A stretch of DNA of 64,000 bases, from contig JAMDHS010000030.1 in assembly GCA_029717555.1 (NCBI GenBank), positions 1-64,000 on the forward strand. The letters are read 5' to 3'. The notes under the pieces are model-generated. The model was not told the origin of the DNA, ran no database searches, and saw only the letters and a program-made list of their open reading frames with translations. Positions 11,540 through 20,499 of this stretch are shown piece after piece (position 1 is the stretch's first letter; each line of letters starts with the position of its first letter). Both the position numbers and the translations under genes were made by a program. This DNA comes from Peribolospora baueri (lineage: Eukaryota; Basidiomycota; Peribolosporomycetes; Peribolosporales; Peribolosporaceae).

Positions 11540-13110
11540 TGATGGAAATGATACGTTCGATGGAAAGCGCGGGGAACAGCTACCTCGTGGACGACTGACT
11601 GGATCCGCAGTGTCCGCCACTACTTGGCTTTCCATGGTGGGATGAGCGAGGCCGAGAAGGTCCTTATCGCGACCTCATAACTGGATGGTGAGGCGGCCCA
11701 GACGGTCGACCGAAAGTTCGGTTATATAGACCAATACGACGTCGAAGACCAGCGCCGCAATGCGGTCACCCTGGACATGGTCCTTGACTATGTCAAACAC
11801 AAGTTTACGGACTTCCACGACCAGTGGCGTCGGCGAGTGTACAGGGCAATCGCTCTGTGAATGACTTCGCCAACGAGTTCCTCTGCCTAGCGCTACAAAC
11901 CGCAGATCCCCGATAGCGAACTCCGTCGCCATTTTGAGCACCGCCTCCATGACAGCGTGTGGCAGCGCACTCAACTCTCGCCTATGGTACCGGAAGACCT
12001 GCATGACTTCATGGACTTCGCAGACCAAGCGGAGCGCTCCCTTCACAGCTCTGACGAGAACGCCGACACGCCCCCTTGGAGGAGAGGAGCTCAACCACCC
12101 GCCCTCCGATGAGCCCAGAGTCGGCAGCTGGCAGGGAGATAGGTCCTACCGCCATAGGAGCGACGACTCAAGGGCCAAGGACCTCCCCCCTCGTGACCCG
12201 CAGCAGCTAAACACATGGATCGCGAAGTGTCGGCGAGAGGGCCTTTGTTACGGGTGTGGCAAGGGCGACCACTCGTACCGCGACTGCAAGAACCGGAGGG
12301 ACGTCAAGGCCTCAATGCGGTTCTTGCAATCGCGGTACGAGTGGTCACTCTTCCCGCACCCGTAACAAAAACCCTCTCGCCGACACTTCGTGAGCCAAGC
12401 GTCCTGCTGCTGTGGGTCGCGATGGGGGTTGGTCATTGAGCTTGAGTCGCCGCTCTTATGGCGGTAGGACCTACCACCGGTCGAAGCGAGGGGTCGGCAG
12501 GTGATTCTTGCAAGAGCGCCATGCTAATGGCGAGGTCCGAGGCATTGGTCTCGATGGTGAACTGTCGCTCGACGTCGGGCAGAGCGAGGACGGACTGGTG
12601 TCAAGTGAGTGCGGCGTCGAGGTCTTGAAAGGCGCTCTCTCACTGGGCGGTCCAGTGGATCGGCCAGAATCCTTGCGCACGTCAGCGTCAAGATCTTCCT
12701 CGCGTACGCGTCTGGGATGTGGCAGCACGTGACCCTTAGTGCGACATGGATTTCGTACAACCCCAGGCCGAGTTAAATTGTGCGGTCGCTCATCTGGCCT
12801 CTCCAAGTTTTACCTCTTCAGGACTACTTTCCCTTCCATTTCGCACCTTCGGTGTCCTTTATTTGAGGATGTACTTGCCTGTCCGGTTTACGCATTTACA
12901 TTTAAAGCCCCGTTCTCGAGCCTTTCCTGCAGGTCTTTGCAGCATTCGCAAGAGTCTTCCTGTCGGCGACGCGTTCAGCGCGCAGACGCTCCTTTGGCCT
13001 GTGGCCGGGCACCTGCAGTACGACCGGATCACCAAGATCATCTGTGAGACCAAGGCCAATGGCACAAGGCTTGTCCTTTAGGTTGTCCAGGAGGTCGGGA
13101 GCTGTGTAAG
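11540..13110. mobile_element. Fossil Ty3/gypsy-type LTR retroelement fragments
   Basis: Decayed remains of a Ty3/gypsy retroelement. A gag capsid-like region lies on the plus strand at about 11600..12110, followed by a CCHC zinc knuckle (CYGCGKGDHSYRDCKNR) near 12240..12300. A second copy of the zinc-knuckle segment lies immediately beyond on the opposite strand (about 12305..12436). An RNase H-like pol segment is recognisable on the minus strand at about 12500..12720. So two partial copies appear to meet tail to tail. No LTRs were identified. The element is broken in many places and looks old. Confidence 0.75.
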
Positions 13111-13216
13111 CCATAGTCCTGCTTAGTGCTCTGCCCTTCAGATCGATCCAAGGTTATATAATACACTTGCCAGTCTCCGTGTCCTTCCACACATCCGTCT
13201 ACGTCTCTCTCGCCGT

Positions 13217-13448
13217 TTCAGGGCTAGTACATTCCCCTCACCGCCCTCGCAGCTGACGGGAAGGATTTACTCGGTGCTACCGAGGTCTTTGAACGAGTGG
13301 TCACCGGCGCCGGCTTTGAGACGGACGAAGTGGGGCTCCAGCTGGCGAATGACTCTGAAGACGGCCTGTACGGCCAGTCTGACTGTTGCGTAACCTCCAC
13401 AGGGACTCCTTGGGTCATCGTGGCTCAGCCAGATGGAACAACATAACA
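13217..13448 (+). pseudogene. Orphan open frame, possible exon or gene remnant
   Basis: An open frame of about 75 codons beginning right after a possible acceptor (CTAG) and running to TAA at about 13446. It is acidic and has ordinary codon use (for example TEVFERVVTGAGFETDEVGL and GTPWVIVAQ), but there is no ATG and I recognise no family. It lies just beyond the retroelement fossil. It may be the last exon of a disrupted host gene or part of the element. Confidence 0.25.
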
Positions 13449-14531
13449 ACAAGAGCATGAGGCGCTCACGCCTCGTGCCTCGCTGAAAAGCATGGGAATT
13501 TCTCCGAGCCTTCACTCTTAGAAACGACTTTCAAGCGCGGCATCAATTTTGCCAAAGGCTTCGAAGCGTGCCTTTCCTTTTTTTTCTGTGCAATACCGAG
13601 CCTGCTTCCTGGCCGGACCGAACGTGGTCAAGGTGACCGAACGCTCTCTCCCCTCCCCTTCACACCTCTCTCTTTCCATGCAATCCAACGCGGTATGGAG
13701 GGCGCCAACTGCACCTCGCCCGCCAGGTTCCTCCAACCTACCCTTCGACGAATGGGAGCAGAGCTGCACAGGAGGGAAGATGGGACTCAAGAAGCTCTAA
13801 GAGTGGCTGCAGACGAAAAAAACTTAGCTTAAACGCTTCCTCCAACTCTAGTTGTTTGCCAGCCCGTCTGGCGGGCCGACATGGTTGCCACCCAGCCGCA
13901 ACGCCGCTTGGACAATGTCCCTACGTGAAGTTGAGGAAATCGTGAAATAGAACGTTGCCAAGCGCGACTCTCGTGCGCTGCCGCCATAAGACAGGGCCAG
14001 CGGGGGAATCCTTCGTTCCCTGCCTCTTCGATGAGATCGATGAGAACGTAAATGGGCCGATGTGGCTACTGAGGCCGGGACTGGCATTTCCGAGCGTCTA
14101 TGCCGTCGAGACGGGAAGGAAAGACGGACGGACGGAGTGGATGCGCGCGTTCTCCTCCACGCGTTGATCGAAGCCGACACGTCCATCTTCGGAAAGGCAA
14201 CAGCTCTTATCCGTCTGACCACAGAGAGAGAGACGACGATCGCTGGCGTTGCCAAGTACAAGTCATCGTGTCCAAACCTCTGCTAGGACGAACCGATCTC
14301 GTTGCTTTCGCCATCTAGATCGATTCTCCAGTGTCTTCTCCGTCAGAATAGATACAGTGCCGGACCATGCCATCATGAAACCCTCTCCGTCTGCCAGACG
14401 CTGCTGGTCGCATACCCTGTCGGCGCGATCGGATTCGTCTACGGAGAATTGAGCCAAGAGCGGGCGCAGCGCGCACGATGGACGACATGGCCAAGGCCGA
14501 GGGCAAGCAGGGGAGAACACGGCTCTTCAGG
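13449..14531. other. Intergenic region without a recognised gene
   Basis: About 1.1 kb downstream of NDUFA1. Frames on both strands are short and Arg/Ser/Pro-rich. Nothing could be assigned. Confidence 0.5.
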
Positions 14532-15124
14532 TTAGGATTCCGGACTGAGACTGGCTCCTTTACCGCGAAGGGAGGCCGCGCTCATGCTCTGACTCACCGA
14601 TTGTCCTCTGGGGGAACCGGTCAATCTCTCGTCTCGGACCATCATCATCTTCTCCCAGTGGTCGAGGTTGTAACGAGGTGGCTGGGCGGCGACAAGGAGA
14701 AATGGGGGATGAGAAATGAAGCCGTTGCGATGGGGTACGCATAAAAAGGCGCCCGTCAGAATACGTGCATGGAATGCAAAAGCTCCTCAGCCGTACCGCC
14801 CTTCCGGCGCGAGCATAAGGACTTAGGACGGGCAACGAAGCGGGCACGTGTAACGCGACGTCAAGTACCACGCACCTTTCCGTCATTGGTGAGGCGCTTG
14901 GCAGTGTTGAAGAGGGTGCCCGTCACGGCGAACATGCCGACCAACAGGCCTGGTGCACGCAGGGGTCGTTACACGTCCAGAGAGAAATGTACGTGGAGGA
15001 GAGCGAGGTCGTCAGCGGCCAGAGATCCACGCTGGTCCCTTCGTTCCACCCTTCTTCTTTTCCTAAAAGAAAGCGCGAGGTGCCACTTACCGCAAGGAAT
15101 AAGAGCCTCCCAAGGAACTGGCAT
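14532..15124 (-). CDS. NDUFA1: Complex I subunit NDUFA1/MWFE homologue
   Basis: Small single-pass accessory subunit of mitochondrial NADH:ubiquinone oxidoreductase. Three exons: 15124..15091, 14949..14876, 14681..14532, giving 85 residues. It begins MPVPWEALIPCG, followed by a membrane segment (LLVGMFAVTGTLFNTAKRL) and the family signature NDGK / PPRYNLDHWEKMMMVRDERL. Human MWFE has the same order: short N-terminus, one helix, N-G-G-K, then a W/M/R/D-rich matrix or membrane-surface tail. All splice phases agree. The C-terminus after RGQS is less sure, because a GTGAGT at that point could start a further intron. The exons are too short to be noticed as single open frames. Confidence 0.85.
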
Positions 15125-15743
15125 CTCTGAGGGTAGTTGACCAAATCGATGTGGAAGCGTTTCGTTAGAGTCGCTGTTCCGATAGCGAACGAGCCGCCGT
15201 CGGCCCTGGGACGCCCGTGGGAAGAAATTGCTGCGGCATCAGCACTCCCACACGAACGCCTTTGAGAGGCGGCGCGCGACAGGCCACCGATCCTGGAGAG
15301 GTAGTTGAGGAGGGAATCGCCGTGGGGCTGATAGACTGAGTATGGTTCGGGCAGAGTAGGAGACTGCTGAGAAAAACTGTCAGAAAGGCCCGATGGCGGC
15401 GAGTAGAGCAAAAAGGAGGAGGAGGAGGAGGAGGAGGAGGAAGAAAAATCTGACGGCGGCGCAGTCCGTGAGGGTGACAAGGAGAAGGCACTCGAGACGG
15501 GCGATCCTACACCTCTCCTCGAGATACGTTTTCATTCAGTCATCGCCCGGAAAAAAGAGAGCAAGGTCCAAAACGTAGATTGCGTACGAGTTGATGTAAG
15601 GGAGAGGAGATGTAAGAGCGACTCTGTACATACAGGACGCCAAAATCTAGCATAGAAGGGCACCAGTTCGAAAAAGGCGAGACCTTGAGAGAAGAGAACG
15701 GCATGAAAGCCACCTCATCTCACACCCCACCCATTCCGTCCCA
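15125..15743. other. Intergenic region, NDUFA1 upstream
   Basis: 619 bp between pantothenate synthetase (its 3' side) and NDUFA1. Contains a (GGA)n run at about 15415..15440. No gene seen. Confidence 0.5.
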
Positions 15744-17412
15744 TCACGGTTCGAAATCGAGTAACAGGTTGTCGATTAATCGAGTCCTCCTCCCACCCTC
15801 CTTGCCCTCTTCCGGAGCAGGGCTCGTCTCGTTCGTGACGAAGGTCGCTCCACTCAGCACGGCGCCCTCGCGCAGGTCGGCGTCGGATCGGAGCTCGTCG
15901 AGCGTGAAAGGGTCGTTGAGGTTGATATAGTCCAGTTCCAACTGTACTCCTTCTGCTCCCTGACGAGCCAGGCGGGCCGACTCTGCTTGGATGAATGCTC
16001 TGGCCACTTCCAGCGTCCTTCGCACCTTGTCCTTTCCCGCCGCCGCGCTCTCCTTCCATGCAATTTCTCCTTCCAACAACGCCTTCCTCAGCACGGGCGC
16101 AGCCACCCTCCTAGCCTTCGAGGAAAGATAGGCATTCCTGGAGGACAAGGCGAGCCCATCCGAGGGCTCACGAGTGGTGGGACATATGTGCAGGTGAGAT
16201 GGGGAGGGCGGATAGGGGAGGAAGAGATCGGAGAGCAGGCGCCGGAGGAGGAGCGCCTGTTGGATGTCTTTGGCACCGAAGTAGGCGTTTGTGGGCTGTC
16301 GAAAGTGTAGACAAAGGCATGCGATGAGAGGCGAGCTCGGTTTGCTTTGGTCCAACAAGAATGCGCAGTGCAGGCAAACGGGCGCACCGGCGTTCCATGG
16401 TCCAGGAGGACCTTTGCTCACTCACCATGACGATGTTCAACAACTTGGTAACGACCGTCGCGACTCCACGAAAGAAATGCGGCCTGGTTCCGCCCTCCAT
16501 TTGCTCTTGCATGCCCTTGACCTCCACGAACGCTCCCTTCTGTTCGCTCACCACCTGGCTCAGGCTGGAGGGGTAGAGGACGGGTACGGTGGGGAGGAAA
16601 ACTGCGCTGGTCGATCGGGGGGTTGAGGAAGAAGGGAGGACGGAGAGAGCCTCGAGAGCGTGCAAGTCCGTCTCAAGGGTCCGTGGATAAGAAGCGAGGT
16701 CCTCGTGCGGTGCGAATTGTGCTGGATTGACGAAGATGGAGACGACGGTGTGGTCGTTTTCGGTCAGAGAGCGACGGACTTCGACGACGATATGATAAAA
16801 GCATGGAATAGAGTGGAGGGGAAGGATCAGGGGCAAAGATTAGCTGGCCAACTCTTCAGTTTTTTTATTCGAACAGACGTTGATCTAATCGTGCCATTCG
16901 ATCCAGCGACCTAAATCGAGCAATAGCTCACCCAAATCCAGATGTCCCTGGTGCAGCGCACCCATGGTGGGCACAAACCCTACGCTCTCCCCCTTGTCCA
17001 AAACCGCCCTGCGCCATCGGCGCACGTCGTCCACGGTTTGAAAGATGGGGATGCGAGACGGGGGCAGTTGCGGCGCTTGGGACCGACTTTGGGGTTGTGC
17101 TCGTGCATGGACCGTCCTCGCCCCTGGCGACGTTGAGGACCGAGGAGGACGAGAAGCGCTTCTCGAGATGGACGCAGGAGCGGATAACCGAAACGGTCGA
17201 GATGGAGAGGAAAATGTCCGCAAAGAGGTGAGAGGCGTCGGCATTGCGGATGTTGGAGCTGCTGCTGACACCCACGCCGACCCCGCGTGTCTCGACGGTA
17301 GGGCGAGAGAGGCGCGAGAAAGAAATGATGAGCACGAGCAAGCGGCGGTGAACGCCGTGCTGAGCCGGAGTCGTCGAAGGAGAAAGAGGGCCGCGCCCGA
17401 TTTGCTCGTCAT
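15744..17412 (-). CDS. PAN6: Pantothenate synthetase (pantoate--beta-alanine ligase)
   Basis: Condenses pantoate with beta-alanine using ATP, the last step of vitamin B5 synthesis. Exons 17412..16932, 16778..16426, 16295..15744 give 461 residues. The nucleotidyl-transferase HIGH-type motif is PTMGALHQGHL (residues ~148-158); then FVNPAQFAPHEDLASYPRT, the FFRGVATVVTKLLNIV segment, and PTNAYFGAKDIQQALLLRRL, all PanC hallmarks. The C-terminal domain ends LDYINLNDPFTLDELRSDAD and a further ~45 residues. Ordinary PanC proteins are ~280-310 residues. The extra ~130 at the N-terminus are Ser/Arg/Ala-rich with almost no acidic residues, resembling a mitochondrial presequence plus linker. The first exon's ATG at 17412 is the first in frame. 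Confidence 0.93.
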
Positions 17413-18173
17413 CGTCTCGCCCTCTTGAACACCTCTGAGTTTTACTTTTCAATATAGACAGCCGCCCGGAAATTTCAGGGCGCCACGCTACGTAAACGCG
17501 GGCTGTGAGCTCGGAGACGGTGAGAAGAAGGGCCTGCTGCGAGGAAAATGATGAAAAGTTGCTGTGCTTCTTGTCGGCGACGAGACTAGTCACCACCGGA
17601 AAGAGCAAGGGCCTGGACGGGAGCTGCGCACGTGACCGACCCTCTGTGGGATTCTGTCTACTGGTCCGGTCATCTCCGCTTGTGTCCGCCTCCCGTTCTG
17701 GAGGGACGCTAGAACACTCCTTACTCCGTTAGTTCTCGGACCCTTGCGCCCTTTCTGTCACGAGGAGGATGGGTCGGACGGCACTTATCTGAAGTCACGC
17801 GCTCATCGCTCCTCCGCGGAGTGACGGATAGTCCGCCTGCGCCATTGGAAGACGAGGCCGACGGCAGCAAAACGCCGTCAAGGTGCCGCTGGCTTCCTTT
17901 TTTTTCCCTTCACATCTGCGCCGGCCGTCCCAGAGGAGCGTCCGCCGTCATCGCTCAAGGTATAAATGACAGCCGACGCCGGCAGCAGCAAACTCATCCT
18001 CTCCTCCACGTTCTCTCCTCTCATTTTTTTCCCTTAACCCTCTCTCTTCTGTTTCTCTGCTTGCTGTTCAGCCGCCGGTCGGTTGCAATAATCCCACAGC
18101 TCTCTCTTCTTCCTTCGCTCGCGCCGCTCGACCTTTATATTTTACATTTCACTTCCTCGTCAAGCAGACCGTT
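17413..18173. other. Divergent promoter region
   Basis: 761 bp between pantothenate synthetase (-) and the small secreted protein (+). Holds a TATA box at 17961 and C/T-rich sequence up to the secreted protein start. Confidence 0.5.
17961..17967 (+). promoter_or_regulatory. TATA box of the small secreted protein gene
   Basis: TATAAAT on the plus strand, about 210 bp upstream of the ATG at 18174, followed by a C/T-rich stretch typical of strong fungal transcription starts. Confidence 0.5.
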
Positions 18174-18730
18174 ATGTTCTTCAACTACAAGCAGGTCTTG
18201 GCCGCCGTCGTAGCCGCTTCGGTTGCTTCTTGCGCCGTCGCTCTCCCCGTTCCTGCGTCTAGTGACAACGTGAGCGTCGAATCGAGTCGGCACGCGCTTG
18301 CTGGCTCGCTCGCTCAACGCACGCCTTGCATTTGTTTCCTCCCTCTCCTCTGACCCATACCCACCCACTCCCGGCGGCCGTCCATCCAAAGGCCCTCGAG
18401 GCACGAAAGGTGGACCCGGACAAGCCCCCGAGAGTTAGCGACTGGGGCAGTGAATATGACGAGTGGAGGACGGCCCCTCGGCCCGCCGTGGTGAGTGGTC
18501 GAGCAACCCAAGTCTTCGTCCGAGTGCTTCTCTCTCCGTCCCCTCGCCGTGCAACTCGCCCGAAACTCATCTGTCGTCCCGCTCCATCTTCCTTCCCCCT
18601 TCCTCGTCCCATTCTCTATTAGCCCGGCGGCCCACCCCCACCTCCGATCTTGGTCACCCCGCCTACTCGGCCCAATTCGCCGCCTGTTAACCCCCCGCCG
18701 CCGCCGCCGCCTAGGCCAGCGGGCAATTAA
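18174..18730 (+). CDS. Small secreted proline-rich protein (100 aa)
   Basis: Three exons (18174..18269, 18392..18490, 18623..18730), all phase 0, encode exactly 100 residues. Residues 1-24 form a signal peptide (MFFNYKQVLAAVVAASVASC then AVAL, cleavage likely near ALP). The middle exon is charged, with DPDKPPRVSDWGSEYDEW. The last exon is a Pro-rich tail (PGGPPPPPILV ... NPPPPPPPRPAGN). A TATA box and pyrimidine-rich leader precede it. There is no recognised domain. Size, secretion and Pro-rich tail fit a cell-wall-associated peptide or effector-like protein, but this is inference. A second acceptor 9 bp downstream (start of exon 2) would drop ALE and keep frame. One Cys only, so not a disulfide-knotted effector. 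Confidence 0.7.
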
Positions 18731-18940
18731 GGGGGTAGGATGAACGCGAGATCGAGATGCCGACCTAGGGTTCCCCAGACAGACGGACGGACGGCAGTGG
18801 AGACGGAGAACGTTGACGCCGCTTTGCTTTGCTTGACTGAGAATACACATACGTTGGCGGCGCTTTCGATGGCGGGCGGGACCCCCCAGACAGACAGACG
18901 AGAGACGGACAAAACAAACAGACAGGCCGTCGTCGATATA

Positions 18941-19746
18941 CAGTCAACCCTGTATATAAGCATACAAGATGTCTTGCCCGAGGGCTATGGAGTACGCGAG
19001 AGGGTGACTATACAGAGGAGTTTATCATACGTCAAACTTGTCTATAAGCATACAAGTTGCATAACCCGAGGGCTATGTGGGAGGGTGACTCTACAGGGCG
19101 GGGTCTATGCAAAGTTGCCGCAGTCGTTGGCCCAGTCGATAGCGTCCATCAACACATTGAATTCCAAGCTTTACTATAGAGTATGTACACGTCATAACCA
19201 TGTTCAAGAAGAAGCGTGTGCAGAAAAGAATTGTCGAAGATCGGTTTGTTTACGCTGCTCGTTGAGCATGTTCTTTGAAAGAGATGGTGAAACGCGGATA
19301 AGCACCCACTTGTAGTAATGTTAGAACTGACGGTGGATGGACGAAAGTGTATGTTACTGGTTCGTCATTGTTAAGAGAGCATACAAAGAGGAAAACCACA
19401 GAGGTAGAGGAAGACGGGCAGAACTAGGCCGCAGTAACACAGTCGCCCAACATAGTTATGTCCCCTTTCAGCCGCGTAACCACGGTGCTCGTCGCCGCCA
19501 ATCTCCAACATCACGAGGATGCACGTGACCCTCAACCCTAACTATGCATGACGACGGGGCATAACTGGTAGGGACGGGTACCGGTGCCAGTGCTATGCGA
19601 TATGCGGTATGTTAGTATGCATATAGACCGGTATTTTGGCTGGGAGCAGTCCATTTTTGGCTGGGGAACAAGCGGGAAAGGGAGACCGCTATGCACTATG
19701 CGAAGGTGTGCTTATGGACCCATATGCTAAAAGACAGGGTTGACTG
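18941..19746. mobile_element. Pogo/Fot1-like MITE (non-autonomous Tc1-mariner group)
   Basis: An 806-bp element flanked by TA on both sides. Its ends are inverted repeats: CAGTCAACCCTGT is identical at the left (18941) and, inverted, at the right (ending 19746), and the match continues imperfectly through AGCATA for about 24 bp. The TA target site and CAGT... termini are typical of the pogo/Fot1 branch of Tc1-mariner. It contains no transposase, so it must have depended on a helper. A sub-terminal sequence of ~60 bp near the left end is duplicated (18950..19015 and 19036..19098). Confidence 0.75.
18950..19098. repeat. Sub-terminal direct repeat inside the MITE
   Basis: Two copies share TATAAGCATACAAG, CCCGAGGGCTATG and GAGGGTGACT in the same order (18950..19015; 19036..19098), with small differences. 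Such sub-terminal repeats often serve as transposase sites in the family; here that role is inference. Confidence 0.65.
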
Positions 19747-20499
19747 TATAGGCGTTTCGTCGGACGAGAAAAATATCAAGAAACCGATCGTCGGAGGAAA
19801 AAAAAAAAAGACGTTCCTCGACGGTTAGGCGCACAGCGTCCCAATGAACGAAGAGGGGGAAGACAAAGGACCCGCACGGAAAGGGGCGAGGTGAACGGCG
19901 GTACGGTGCCCCGCCCGCCGCCCTTCGAGCGAGCCGACGGAGGGAGGACAGAAATACGAACGGTTTGTGGGACGGACGATTCCACGACTAGCTAGCTACG
20001 GCTACGCGAACCGAAATCGGGAACGAGAACGAGAACGGGAGACCAGAGAGGCGAGACGAGACCGACGACAAGGAAAGGAAGGAGAACGACAAAAACCGAG
20101 CCGGGATACCGAGAAAGAAGCAGCAGCAGCAAAAGGTCGCGCACACCGGCCGGTCAGTAGTTAGGTAGGGTACACCGCACGAATCGAATCCGAACGAAAA
20201 AAAAAAAAAAGAGCGAATGGGACGAGATCTTGCGTCAGGGCAGCGGACACCGCGTCCCCAACCGAAACCTCGGGTCGGTCCGGTTGGCGCCGATGGCCAC
20301 TAGGTTACGCAGGTATAGAGGTTCGTCGACGGTACGACCGGCCCAGTCAGGTCGGCCGCGTCAGGGTCGCGGCAGCGGCGGGGAAGGAGAAGCGAGGGGG
20401 CACAGGTGAAATAGCGAGGAGCGGAAATCGAAAAAATGGTGACCGGCGGCGGTTCAACAGGTCGCGACTGCGTCGTGCGGACGGAGCACTGGCGTCGGC
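19747..20499. other. Intergenic region, 3' side of the membrane protein gene
   Basis: Purine-rich low-complexity DNA with A-runs at ~19799 and ~20197. Probably includes the 3' UTR of the minus-strand membrane protein gene. No gene seen. Confidence 0.5.
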
